Assembly: GCA_010015745.1 (NCBI GenBank)
Contig: ML978229.1
Span: 111,719-175,718 of the forward strand
DNA length: 64,000 bases
From: Setomelanomma holmii
Lineage: Eukaryota; Ascomycota; Dothideomycetes; Pleosporales; Phaeosphaeriaceae
Direction: 5' to 3'
Of this stretch, positions 44,801 to 55,761 are shown one piece after another (positions within the stretch are counted from its first letter, which is position 1; every line of letters begins with the position of its first letter). The notes beneath the pieces were generated by a model that saw only the letters and a program-made list of their open reading frames with translations, searched no databases and had not been told where the DNA came from. Made by a program: the position numbers and the translations under genes.

Positions 44801-45072
44801 CAATCGCTGAAGAGCGTGCCGAGAATGCGAGCGACGAGAGCCCAATTGCACGTCGAGCTGCACGACCAACCAGCGTCATTAACAATCGACGCAGCAGCAT
44901 GTTGCCTACACCGAAATCACGCGCGATCTCGACGTCGAGCCTGGTTAAGTCTACGACTGGGCGGAGCAGCAGCAGGCTCGGAGGAAATGATGAGTCACGT
45001 AAAAGTGATGGCCGCTCGAGTCGTGTTAGTGGACGACAATCAAGCGCAGGAGACAGACTGGTTTGGAGATAG
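41854..45072 (+). CDS. KAR9: KAR9-family spindle-positioning protein
   Basis: A single frame of 1,072 aa. The KAR9 domain (PF08580) begins near INAYFQKRHFPRANSIYTLS (~310-330) and runs through helical stretches such as WARIKQTLKGIKNQVEIAME and RSTVNGEILRIQHDVRQKF. The N-terminal ~300 residues are low-complexity, rich in P, A, E and S. The C-terminal ~270 are basic and serine-rich. An SxIP motif, SNIP (~914-917, in SSLSNIPARSP), is the sort of site that binds EB1/Bim1 on microtubule tips. In yeast Kar9 links microtubule plus ends to type V myosin for spindle orientation and nuclear fusion. Codon use is very GC-rich in the first third. Confidence 0.92.
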   Translation: MSAPLATLPSPSPQQSSPAPAVTAAPAAPAPAESVPAKSPPALRRTSVSTASSSPQRPAKHTPPRPEPDITSKLARNVAPGLLARMKFLNQGSQSNTKSTIDPGRLDEDEIRRLDAFHKRRSFGIERRGTAWSGTGPRPPDTPEEPESTPHEEAAGSAREPAEAAPRRRPEASPSRPAPEAAPPQLLPQKTPLLAQSTGESVPALAMEPDTETESDHSSVVSTSDKLLPSESDADHDDVLDMQKYRLPDITKTKSLRTLPSEPATDAPTQVQTRPPTPPPKDTPPESPAEPQEAAEPAAESPAEPVSVLDDNGIDINAYFQKRHFPRANSIYTLSKASFSNQIQQLTSMKLPPTTIASEITSLPSSTLAGRALHKAANDIRLWMAKAADVLSGLDAEDDVEWAAAAGREGLAEVDAAITKFEGLVTVYISAIEDLQARPDIAALPTRDQTTLITQMEEIVSNWARIKQTLKGIKNQVEIAMEWEELWNNVLGEIGAEIENLSRLVFEMEERRHRVISDSVAESAEKFDIAELETIVEETPRQQAKLQSKRFSMPPTLAIMSPVSPIPQIEHENTRLLALFAKLQPLRASLDFLPMRLASFSARASKIFPSARDELTRRKEQLEEQEKKLEADADALREELGEDKWVHSFRQAGSKAVAMYDSCMKSVQRLTQAIEDNDEEKISSRIATYKDKRDHYPPSMKRVLELIDIEMKHRSTVNGEILRIQHDVRQKFVDLESVIKDMDVILDDFIASRKLRDSVSTVLSARTEASLSSSAIDTPNSSPASSVVMSRKVSEHGAHTPAGKKARQANASTSKPQVRDNRRYSSLPVSTPKGAHISSLPWDRFATAPSRVAVGTPTRSETPKTERPAVKPRWNSSVNMRDTVVGHNFRPLTLTTPSPYRRTESPAFRSASSLSNIPARSPLSRSSALSPPPSTRPPSTTPSQAARRPLASPMQSPATPAKGKMPMRSTPRSATPSSARHAAIAEERAENASDESPIARRAARPTSVINNRRSSMLPTPKSRAISTSSLVKSTTGRSSSRLGGNDESRKSDGRSSRVSGRQSSAGDRLVWR

Positions 45073-45844
45073 GCTCTTGCGAAGCGGACATTTCTCCTCG
45101 ATTCATCCTGAAACATCGTTATGCAGCAACACGACCACGAGATTGCACATTGTGCAATCTCAGCTTCAGCTCCAGCGCAACATCTCCACTTCACATCTGG
45201 ATCCTGGTTGATCCCACGGTTTTTTCCATATCAGATTTAGTATTTGGTCACTAGTACCCCGTTCCTTGTCATAGCGTCTTTGGAATTGGCGTTTTGGTTC
45301 ATGCAAATGGGACAGAGCATCCTATACCCCGGTGTTTGTTCTCCGAATACCAATTGCGTTTCACTCAAACATGTAACATATGCGGGAGCATGTGCTCATT
45401 GACACAAGCAAGTCTAAGACGTGGAAGTGGGATTGAGAGGGCGTATGAAATCTAATAGCATGTCGAGTGCAATCAGAATTAGACCTACATCAAATTGATA
45501 CTTCGTCTGCATTGATTCACTCAGGGCGTCCCTGGCTCATTCTTGTACGGCCACTTGGAAGCAACCATATGATTTGAGCCGTGCACAAGGTACGGCACTT
45601 CTTTACTTCTGCTTCTGGTGTATAAGTTATTGTTACTAGCAGATTTACCTCTGTCAGCCTTCATGGGACAAAAGCTTTGGTCTACTGTACAAGCTTGTGA
45701 AGCGTACATGTTGATATTATTTCTCGAACTTGATCGCTAGTTCGAGTAGAAATCCCTACTGCTTTGGCGTGATCTGTACATGGGACCTTGCCGTCCCGGT
45801 GTTTCGGGAACACCTTGCTCACTCCTCAGCCATTCCCGTCGACG
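45073..45844. other. convergent 3' spacer, KAR9 and allantoate-type permease
   Basis: 772 bp holding two 3' ends; no gene supported. Confidence 0.5.
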
Positions 45845-47774
45845 TTATAACGTGTAGACGAACTCTGGGTTCTCCTTGTCTGTCAGGTCGAGCCACTCCT
45901 GATTCTCCAGTCTAACGTAGTCGGGCGCAGCCCGAATCTGTGCCTTCTTCTTATTTTGCCACACGCAGTACAGGTGAATGAAGGCAAGTATACCCAGGCA
46001 CACTCCCCAGCATACGATGATGGTAATCTCGGCTGGCACATAACGGGGCGCATCCTTGGGACGGAAGGTTTGCGGGCCTGGATCAAGTCAGACTCAACTC
46101 GATGCCATTCCTGCGTGCTTAACAGGGCTTACCGATGATGTTTCCTGCACAATATCCTATCAGGTACATTGCAGCGACTGTTGTCTTCTTCGTGTACCCA
46201 GCCACGTTGCTCGAGATCAAGCTGAGCAAAGCGACAAATGGTGTTGGCGAAGCCTGCGTGAGGTAGTAGCCCGCCAGTCGTCCAGAATTGTTGCTCAAGG
46301 GGAGTGCAACAATGAGAATCATTCCGAGCATAGCAGTGCAAAGTCCTGTCATCGAAATGAGGATTCGGTATCCAAACTTGTCACCCGCCCAACCGCATAC
46401 AATGAGGAACACGACCTCGACCGCGCCTCCTGGAGTTCCGTATAGAAGCGACTGTTCAGGTGTGTACCCAAATCCGACGATGAGTTGAGAGAAGAAATTG
46501 GATATGCCGCCTGAAGAAGCCAGTCAGTATCAGATGACGAGTCTTTCAAGAAGCGAACTTACCGTTGGGTATATCGGCGATCAGAGCGTAGAAGAAGAAA
46601 GCCCAGCTTAGTGGATCGAGAAGGGCTTCTTTGAGCTGATAGAACTTGAAATGCTTGTTGCCCACACCTTGGTTGTTCATTCGAATGCGCTCGACGGCCA
46701 AGATACGGTCTTCCTTACTGAGCCAGCGGCAGTTCATCTGGTTATCTGGCACCGCCCACAGGAAGACTATCCCAAGAAGGGCCGTAAGTAGGCCAGTGGC
46801 CAAGAAGACAATCTTCCATGGCTCGATGCTAGTTCCCGACTTCCGGCAGCCGACAGCAATGCCGTACGCGAGACAGCCGCCAAAGATCTAGTTGCCACAT
46901 TAGTTCGATTGGGGGAGTAAGTCAGGTATCGTATATTCATACCTGTGCCCATCCATTAAAACTAGTACACGGTCAGTATTTGCATTGTAGGTGCTAGGGG
47001 AATGAGCTTAGACAGTCGTACCTGAACCAGATGCCAGTTCTTGCTCCTTGTTCTTTCTTCGTGTACCACTGAGATGTGAACAAGGCAAAGCCAGGTGTAA
47101 CGGCGGACTCGAATACTCCCAGAAAGAACCTGATCGCAATAGCCCCGGCGTAGTTTTCGACCGCAGCGAAGCATGACAGCACAATTCCCCACATGATGAT
47201 GTTGAACGCCGCTGCGGTAGATCAGCTTCCGTCACAATTGTAATGGCATCGCGATATACAATACTTTCCCAGAGGTAACTTCTGAAGCAAACGAGTAGTG
47301 GGGTATTCCCACGCGATGTAGCCGAAATAGAACATGGAGCCTAGCCATTGATATTGATCACCTGTCAAATTGATGCCAGACTTGAGATTGTTGTCTGAAT
47401 GAGGCAGCCGCAGACCCATGATACTTGCATAGGATAGCGTGGTTTTGTCCAGATAATTTAGCCCATACACTATACACATGATCTAGATTAAACGTCAGAA
47501 TGCGAACCAATCCCATGCTGGCAGGTGAGCGTACCGGCATAAGATGCATATCAATCTTCCTCAGTAGTGCTTTCCTCTTCTCTTCTGTCATTTCAATAAC
47601 TTGTCCATCCATGCCCTCGAAAGCTTTCATTGCAGCGTCGGCATCATGTGAGTGCTTCAGCAACTTCTCGTCAATCGACTTCTTCAGACCGGACCGCGGC
47701 GAATTGTGGTCCGTGACGACCACATCTTTTTCCACGTCGACTGGTGTCGTTGCCTTCTCTGCTGCGGTGGCCAT
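45845..47774 (-). CDS. MFS transporter of the allantoate permease (Dal5-like) family
   Basis: Seven exons on the minus strand (47774-47535, 47482-47260, 47211-47022, 46961-46943, 46887-46563, 46510-46133, 46077-45845) give 535 aa. The fourth exon is only 19 nt (FNGWAQ region). Family blocks: NYLDKTTLSYASIMGL (helix 1), FFLGVFESAVTPGFALFTSQWY, RIRMNNQGVGN and GTPGGAVEVVFL. These identify the anion:cation symporter group (TC 2.A.1.14) that carries allantoate, ureidosuccinate, nicotinate and similar organic anions. Twelve helices; N terminus hydrophilic (~80 aa). The exact substrate cannot be read from sequence. Confidence 0.92.
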
Positions 47775-48672
47775 GCCGACGTTGTACGATTATTCTTTAG
47801 CCCAGGTCTTCGATGTGTGTGAGAATTGTCGAAGATAAGTACGAAGTGGATGCCCAATTTATGTCTGCGAATACAAGTAAACCACAGCGGCAATGGGAAC
47901 CCGCAGATAACATATCAACGGCAACGTGAGCGCCGTTGACGTCCACGATAAGCCACCCTGTCGTTCTGAGCAGTTGCCGCACCACGCGGGGTATCGTGAA
48001 TGTTGACCCGCGGGCCACTCGAGATAGGCCAATGTTGATGATGTGCAGGCAGCCTGCCTAAAGAGGAAGCTGCACTTGCGCACAAGAGTAGATAACCTTT
48101 CCGGAGGCCTGCTAAGCTTCACGACGGCGGCGGGCCGAGCGACCATCTCGTGCAACGTGCCTGCAGCTTTACATAACACGACAAGCAGGCATTATGTCGC
48201 AGCATTGGAGTTGTGGCCAACGTAGGGCGCGCTAACGCGAAGCACGACTCCGCTGTTCCGTTGTGTGTCAACGATGTCAGCCTCGGCCCGTCGTTTTAAG
48301 CTTGTCTTAGCGGTAAAGAGAATAAGCATGAAAACAAGCATAATTCAAGGGTGGATACGATGAATGTGACATGTGCTAGAATTGGTCATATCGTAGAATG
48401 CACGATGTACCAGACTGTCTACTCATGATATAATCAATCCCGGACTCGACAGCTTCTTGCCAAACAGTCATTCCGGCCATTAACGCCTCAAAATTCCGCG
48501 CCTTCAGCGGCACCGCAATGATCAATCCACTCTATGGATAATAAGGGTGGAACATGCTCCTATACGCCGCCTTCATGCAAGTGTAAATGCTTCAAATACC
48601 CGCTACCGTATATCATGAAATGAAACAGATCCTATATCCGACAAGCACAGGCGCCTGTTGTGAAGCATAACA
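47775..48672. other. spacer between the permease and the WOPR regulator
   Basis: 898 bp between two minus-strand genes. It contains the permease promoter and the WOPR gene 3' end; no gene supported. Confidence 0.5.
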
Positions 48673-49986
48673 TTATGAGCGGACGAAAACACTGTTGAGT
48701 TTGTTGAGTGCGCTGCTGTCTGCAGCAGAGCTGTTCTTAGCAAGCCGCTCAGGTGCAAGATCACGGGGGAATCTCTGAGCTGTGTTGGGGCTGCGACTAC
48801 TTGATCGGCTATTGCTCTGATTCTCCTTCTCATGACCGTCTCCATTGAGAAGCGAACCGAGGGTGGGGAGCGGCCTCGAAGCGGCGTCGCCGCCTGCAGA
48901 CTTGTCAGAAGGCTCCGGAGTCGGCGGTTTGTTTGCACCTGCAGATGCTGCGGCTCCAGTGATAGCGGGAAGCTGGGGACCCTGCTCGGGCAAAGAGGCA
49001 GCTGCCGGAGGCGGCGGAGGTACTTGCGGGGAGTGGTGTTGGGCTTGTTCGGCTGCTGAAGGCGCACGTGCGGGAGGTGTGCCCAGGTACTGTTGAGCTG
49101 CATGCGCTGCGTGAGCATAGGCAGGATGGGGAGTGAGCATCGGGTGGCCTGGTGGCGCGTTAGGGTTGGCCATTTGCGGAGGTGGTCGGTCGAATACGTG
49201 GCCCTGGGGATGGTAGGGTGGCTGAGCATAGATGATGCCGCCATAGAAGTAAGGATGCTGAGCATAGTACGCGTGCAACGGGGGAGTGCCATTCGGAGGA
49301 GTCGGAGGGTACATGGGCACAGCATACACGGAGGCTACTGGTCCGGGTCGTGCGTATGGCGACGTCGGGCCCATACTGTGGGCTGCAGCGCTATATGGCG
49401 ACCCGGGCATGGGACCGCGAGTGACTGCCGGAACGCTCTGGGTATCGTTGACGGTACTTTCTGGGTACATGTTCTTGGGAGGCCGGATATGGCGCAGCTG
49501 GGCATCGTTGGTCGGCTGCGGGAGGTTGTTCGAATTTGAGCGGGAGTAGTAGCTGATAAGATGGAGATGCTGGCCGCTCGAGGTGGTTATGCTGAAGGAC
49601 TGCTTCATAAGACCATCAGGCTTGTAGCGGTAGCCGTCAGGTCCTTCACCATCGGAGTCACCCGTAGCGGAACCGTCTGGCGACTTGCCGCTTGCGCGCT
49701 TAACGGCTGGAGCAGTGGGCAGAGCGCTTCCACCACGCTTGCCCTCCATCTCGCGGTAGGTCAAGAACGAGCCAGAGACGCGACTTGCACTCCAGGATTT
49801 GCCGTCGGTCCATCTCCGCATTCCTGCTTCTCTCTCATCCCACACGAACACTGAGCCGGACTTGATCTGCTGGCGCTCTTTCTCTGAGAGGCGGCGCTGT
49901 ACTCGCGGAAGGATGCCAATTCGGCAGGCCTCAAACAGGATGATAGCATCGTTGGGCGTGCGCACGTGGCCGTGATACGTCTCCAT
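48673..49986 (-). CDS. WOPR-domain transcription factor (Wor1/Ryp1/Sge1 type)
   Basis: An intronless 437-aa frame. The N terminus is a textbook Gti1/Pac2 (WOPR, PF09729) half: GHVRTPNDAIILFEACRIG, RVQRRLSEKERQQIKSGSVF, WDEREAGMRRWTDGKSWSAS and GSFLTYREM. The second WOPR half includes DGLMKQSFSITTSSGQHLHL and then SYYSRSN. The remaining ~220 residues are a proline/alanine/tyrosine-rich tail, typical of activators. Family members are master regulators of morphology, development and often virulence or effector expression in fungi. Upstream lies about 3.6 kb without a gene, as is common for this class. The WTDG motif separates the Wor1/Ryp1 branch only weakly from Pac2, so no symbol is assigned. 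Confidence 0.92.
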   Translation of the reverse strand: METYHGHVRTPNDAIILFEACRIGILPRVQRRLSEKERQQIKSGSVFVWDEREAGMRRWTDGKSWSASRVSGSFLTYREMEGKRGGSALPTAPAVKRASGKSPDGSATGDSDGEGPDGYRYKPDGLMKQSFSITTSSGQHLHLISYYSRSNSNNLPQPTNDAQLRHIRPPKNMYPESTVNDTQSVPAVTRGPMPGSPYSAAAHSMGPTSPYARPGPVASVYAVPMYPPTPPNGTPPLHAYYAQHPYFYGGIIYAQPPYHPQGHVFDRPPPQMANPNAPPGHPMLTPHPAYAHAAHAAQQYLGTPPARAPSAAEQAQHHSPQVPPPPPAAASLPEQGPQLPAITGAAASAGANKPPTPEPSDKSAGGDAASRPLPTLGSLLNGDGHEKENQSNSRSSSRSPNTAQRFPRDLAPERLAKNSSAADSSALNKLNSVFVRS

Positions 49987-52900
49987 TGCGGATCACGTCT
50001 GGGGCCTGAATGTTGATTGCAATTGATGTCGACGGGACGGTGTGGGAATTAAGCCTTCATGGATGCCTGTGCGGCACACGTTAGCCTGAGCTTTCTCTCG
50101 ACAGGAAGGTGCGAATGGCAGCAATGGCAGGAGCAGCCATGAGACGCGCAGAGACGGGGCCAGGATGGTGGGTCATACACACCTCGCAGGTTCTCTTTGT
50201 GGCAGCAGCATGCAGTAAGCGACGGGCCACACGACGGTCGCACGGTCAGTGGCTGTGTAGAGCTCAGTTGCGTGAAACAGAGCGGTCGGTGAAACGAAAT
50301 GCGCGTGGGCCAGCGTGGACTCGAGTTGGTATGCTGGCGGGATCTGGCGGCGGGAGCGAAAGCGTGCGAACAGCATCAGCGGTAGAGGGTCTACAAGTAC
50401 CTGCACACCGGCAGCGAGGCAGCGTGAGCGGATCCTGGTATCCTGGAATGTCTTTAGGCCCTCTTGGCGCTGGGGTCTTGATCGCCGCCCAGACCTGGAG
50501 TGGCGTTTGATAGCGAGATATCCAACCCACAAGCAGCCGAAGCTTTATTTGGACGCCGTTGACCGACATCCGGGGGCTGTCCCAGCAGTACCACCCATAG
50601 CACCGACGGACGCAGCGCTGCTCTGCCCCGTTGCGTCTGCTTATTCTGCTTCGTTTTCACGCATACGCAGCACTTGGAGCAAAGGGTTCTCTCCTTGGAG
50701 ACGCTGCAAATACGAAGCGGACGTTCAAGTGGCCCCAGCAGCTGGCGCCCAGTCCCGCCGCGCCCTCGAGCGGCGTTGGCCTCGATCAATCAACTCAGCC
50801 AAGCTTTTACTTTAAATAACGCTAAACAACTTTAACCCAAATGCTAAATGACAAGCCTTCGATCAGCTTGGAGGGCCCACCTCACCCCGGCTCTGACACC
50901 CACCAAGGCTCCACGGGCTGTGTCTGTGAGTCCGTCAACCCGTCGTGTGATCCTTGGCCGCCGCTCTCGTATGGCTCTGCAATGTCGCACGCCGCGAGCA
51001 TCATTTCACCAAGCCAGGCCAAGGCGCCCCAGTATTTCGTGGCGGCGCAAATGCTCTCGTGCTATCGCTGCTTCAGCGGTGTTGTGACATGTCGTGGCAT
51101 TGCTTGGCCCCGAGGCGCCCATCAAACAGCCCCATAGCGTTGCTCCTCAACCCGAGCTGTGCCTCTGGGCATGCTTGGAGGACCATCTGGGCATCCAGCT
51201 CATTCCGCTGCGTTCGCCCAGAGCTGCCACTGAGCCAATGCAATACATTCCTGCATGGAGGCATGACGGTCAACAACACCAGGCGGGAGGCGATGCTGAT
51301 CATGATATTGCCCCACCGCATCTCATGCTTCACGGCGAGCAAACAATCCTCCGCAACTTTTGCTTGTGGTATACGTGGAAGACGTCGCTCCTTCGGTTCT
51401 TGGAACGTGTCCGCTCGGCTCCACACTAACGTAATGGTCGAACTACGTTTCCTCAGCCATTCGCTTAGAGGCTCGGCCATGAGCATCGATTAAGCTTGGT
51501 GTCTGTGATTTAAGCTTACTCTGTGCCACGCGATCCGACTTACCCACCCTGACGGTACCACAGGGCCGATACAGCTCCGCACCTGGACGATATACTCAGG
51601 ATCCCACGCAATCTCGCACTCTTGTTTTCCAAGCCTTTGCCTGTTCTTCACTTCCGTCAGCTTCCGCTTGGGTCATGCTCTCCTACATGGAAGTTGCCTA
51701 GGCTGGCAGTCATCGTGCTGAGGCGTCAGTACCTCGTATCTACCTTGGAACTTCCAGCCAGTGGTGTTCTTGCGTGCAAATGCTCGTTAGAAGATGCCCA
51801 AGGCAGCATGGCAGTGTAGCTATGAACGCGCCAGACACAAGGCGACGCGAAGCATGGCGTTTTAGCTTGCCTTGAGAGAGACAAAGGCCCGAGTCTTGCG
51901 TTATTGGCGCAGGTCACACTCAAGCCTGCCAAGCTGGAACATGAAAGCTGTTTCCATGGCCAGCCAGGCCTGATAACAATGGCCGCCTGTCAACGGCCCA
52001 TTGTCGTCCGAGTGCTCGGTGAGTAGGCCGCGTCAGCGCAGTTGATCAGCCCGACGAACATGTTGCACTCACTCTAGGTCATTGTCACTGGATCTCGCAT
52101 AGTAATGCATCTTGTAACACATGAGAGCAGGTGCGATGTCGATGTGTCAGACTTCTCACATCGCGCCTGTTCACCTCGCAGAATGGCCCTCGACCAAGTA
52201 CCACCATACGGGAATTACGATATGGTGCGTGCCCCCGTGTTCAGGCGGTTCGCTTACACCTGTAAGGTGCCGATAAGGTTGGAGCAAGTTAAGCATAATT
52301 CCTATCCCGCTCACCCTTGAGTGGTAGCATCGGCTGATCCAGACCCTCCCCCACCACATCTTTTTGCCTCCGGTAAGACATAGCTGCAAGCTCCCAAAGC
52401 ATTTCCCATCAATGGAAGACAACTTGGTCTGTAGCGAACAGTCTTGAGATTTTGTGAGTTGAGTACAAATGAAATTCCAACATTCTACGCATATCTTTCT
52501 TCGGCCTAACAAATTACGTTATTCTGGAGGCGACATAGCGTGCCGCCGAAGATGGAACGACGCGGTACACGCAAGGCAGCCACATAATTGCTCGATCTTC
52601 ATATCGCGCTTCAAGAGAATTGTGACATCGGTCTCCGTACCTTGGATACTTTCTGCCCGGTGCAAAGGGTCTTGCGCTAAAAAAAAGTGGCCACTACCGA
52701 GGAAGCGATTAAGGTAGGCCAAGCAATGGGCGTTGGCCGCCTACGACCTTTAATCAACTGCGACCCGTACTCAGACTTCTGGCGTGGATTGGTCTGCCCC
52801 AATATATAGCCTGCCAATCCAATGAAGTTGGGAGATGCAAGACAGCTGCTGCCAACAACCAGGGTGCAGACCGAAACCCAGGTTCTCAACGGCTTGATAT

Positions 52901-53629
52901 TGACTCGCTACCAGCCGGCAAAATTCACAAGCTCTCGAAAACGAGATTCTGGAGTGCTTTGATCGTATTCCTATGTATGCGAGACGATTGGACATTTCGT
53001 TGAGCGCCCTGTCTGACTTCTTAATCAGATGGTGCTGGTTTCAAGCATCGTAGCCTGACTTCACGTAGCGACAGGAAGAAGGCATTTCGCCATATGCAGC
53101 TCCTTTTTGAGGAAATTGATGATCACCCGGCTTGCGCCTACATCCTCGGCATGCTGTAGCCGTACATCGCGTACCTGGCGATTGCAGCTATTCGCGGACC
53201 AGGTCTTTGGCCAGACAGGCAAGAAACTCCTATGGGATTCGTGGCTTCACGGGTGGTTCAACTGTCTGGACACACGACCAAATGCGGAGTTTCGAGAGAC
53301 GATATATCTCGGTATGCGCAACATTCAGCACCCTCTGCACCGCTCAATGCCACCGCACTGTCTAGGGGAACGTGCTCTCGCCAAAAGCCTTTGACGGATT
53401 AGGCAAGTACCGGCAATGTTCCTGCAACACGCAAGCGCTGATTACACAAACATGAGGAACACAACAGTCACGTTTCGTTTCACAAGTGTATTTGTACGAT
53501 GTCTGCCATCACCCCCAAGGCAACGTGCGATGCCGTACACCTAGCCTCGGAACAGGATCCCAATAAGCTGTACGCCCTTACGAGCGTCTGATGATTCCAA
53601 GCATCGAGATATGTTGCATGTCTGAACTC
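49987..53629. promoter_or_regulatory. 3.6-kb gene-free region upstream of the WOPR gene
   Basis: No frame in this stretch has recognisable domains or plausible splice models. Composition is like neighbouring gene space, not RIP-altered. It probably includes a long 5' leader and distal control sites of the WOPR gene, plus the 3' side of the acyl-CoA dehydrogenase gene. Short frames (for example 50,954-51,493) are not supported. Confidence 0.5.
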
Positions 53630-55248
53630 TCAACCATATGTTGCTGCCCATGGACTGTAATTGTCGCGTTGCAAGATAGCCTCAAGCTGCCTCCTCCTGA
53701 CACCGATATTCCCACCGCCGAAGAGCGGCAGACAGGCCGCATCGCTGAGGAGCTTAGTAAAAGGCATATCGGAGGCGTAAGATCTCCTATGCGACGAAGT
53801 TAGCCATGCCCATCAGCACTAGGTACTGCAACATTCCGTAGCCAATGATGCAAGCGAAGATGCAAGCAAGGAAATGTTCCGATGCGCAGATTCTCCGGTG
53901 CATTGTAGCATGTCTGCAGTCAGGCAATAGTCATGCAATCTCCGCGTCCATGAGATACCCGTTGAGACTACACACGCTCTGCTGAACATACATTTGCTGT
54001 GCTTAGATCATCGGCAACTCATCATTGCACTGACGTCTGTGTTTCAGCAGAGGTGGGATAATTACTCACATTCCAACGACGCCCATACACGTTTCCACAA
54101 CGCCCACGACTTGCTCACTGCACCACACCTTTGCTTCTAGTGCGATTTCCAGTTGCTGTTCCCAACTGATACACTCTTTGCTCTCGAGAACACTCATTGC
54201 TTTCCACGTTAACGCTCTTGCAGCCTCTATCTTCATTTTCACGTCGATCAAACGATCGCTCACTCTTGAATACTGGATAATCGGCAATGTGCCACCCCGC
54301 GCGTCAGTCTTGCAGAAAGACAAGGCGAATTCAAAGGCGTGGCGCATAACACCACCAGACATTGCGCCAACCATGGCAGCACTCATTCCAAAGGTCCTCG
54401 CAACAACTTGCGCACCTTGTTCAGGTGGAGTCAAAAGATTTGCATGTGGGACTCGCAAGTCGGTGAAACGACTATGTGGGCCATTAACAGAACGGTGACC
54501 GCCAAGCTCTGGATCGGAGAGCACTTGATACGCCGCAGGGTCGTTTTTGTCAATGTCTTTGCGGGTGACGAGAAGTATGAGGATATGAGATCAAGGATCA
54601 GATTCTGATTCTTGAGCCTCGTTCGGCCTTCCTTCGCGACAAACAACACATTGAAGATGGGCTCCACGTTGATCCCAGCCTCCAGAGTTGGTGGTCCAAA
54701 GCTGACGTATCAATCAGTGGCGATATCAAATCTTTTGGTAATTGTACCTTGTCTCCATTAATCACCCAGTCGCCGCCGTCTTGGTACGCTGTGGTCTGTA
54801 GCCCTGGCGCTCCTTTCTCGAGCCAATTCGCAGTTCCATTGGGTTCGCTATGCGCGAAGCCAGCAAGCATCTCGCCATCCTGGTTCAGAAATGGCTTAAA
54901 AAACTTTTCGTGTTGCTCTTCATTTCCAAATATGATGAGTGGAAGAAGGCCAAGACCAGTGCCGAGAATCGTGATGGCTGTGCTAAGCTCTACAGCATGG
55001 AATTCTTCCACTACAATGGCTGCATCGACCATTCCTCCTGAAGTCCCACCTAGCGGGACTGGAATCTGGCCTCTGATCAAGCCAGCCTTGACAGCAGCCT
55101 GGTAGATTGGAAGGGTTGATTGGAAGCGCTTTGTCTGTGTAGCAAGACCGTCATACAGAGACGGTGCTGTGGAGAGCACATTCTTCGCAAAGGTATGCGC
55201 GTTAGCACGAAGCTCTTTCTGGTGCGACGAAAGACTGAAGTGGACCAT
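53630..55248 (-). pseudogene. acyl-CoA dehydrogenase-like gene with one in-frame TGA
   Basis: Three exons on the minus strand, 55248-54748, 54701-54070 and 53786-53630, would encode 429 codons. Conserved blocks run in order: LSSHQKELRANAHTFAKNVL, GQIPVPLGGTSGG, AGFAHSEPNGTANWLEKG, LWTTNSGGWDQRGAHLQCVV, PHSRFTDLRVPHANLL, GMSAAMVGAMSGGVMRHA, and GGGNIGVRRRQLEAIL at the C terminus. A TGA at 54593-54591, 36 codons into exon 2, breaks an otherwise intact frame. Upstream and downstream sequence stay in the same frame, so it is a single nonsense change, a sequencing error or (less likely) readthrough. Intron 2 is long (283 nt). The family oxidises acyl-CoA or related substrates with FAD. Confidence 0.8.
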
Positions 55249-55761
55249 GATGATCAAATTTCAGATGATATTGTGTATGTGGGCAAACAGAGTGAGCTAT
55301 AGCATCGAAGTTGACATGCATGCTTTTAAGGTAAGACTGGTCCTCCTCGGTCTGCAGTCACCTTTTCGTCAACACTGGTGTGGTCAGCAAAGCTGGCCTG
55401 CACGATGTACTGCATTTCGCGTCCCATCATAACGCAACATTGTCCAGACCAATGCGAATTGTACGGAGATACGGTAGCTATAGGTCCCTAGTATATTCGC
55501 TGCTCTTCAAATAACAAGCGCGCAAGACACCGAGGACAGCTATGCTTCAACTCAAATTTCGAGCTGTGGTTGTTGGCTGTCGGACATAACAGGGATCTCT
55601 GCTACATTCGGCGCCGCTAGCCGCATGCACAACGGGGAGGGTCAAGGACCTGGCAAAATGTTGACCATATTTCCAAACTGGGAGGCAGAAGGCCTGTTGT
55701 CTGATGCGGATAGTCACGTTGGGGTATCATGCTGCGATCAGTCGACTCTGTGGTTGTGTTG
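55249..55761. other. spacer between the ACAD-like gene and SPC34
   Basis: 513 bp with the ACAD-like promoter and SPC34 3' end; no gene supported. Confidence 0.5.

Noticed and set aside
50954..51493. 179-codon frame in the WOPR upstream region
   Set aside because: Cys/Trp-rich, unlike local codon use; overlapping frames on both strands are equally long.
54591..54593. TGA as selenocysteine or programmed readthrough
   Set aside because: Filamentous ascomycetes are not known to use selenocysteine, and the context TGA-TCT is not the known TGA-CTA readthrough signal.
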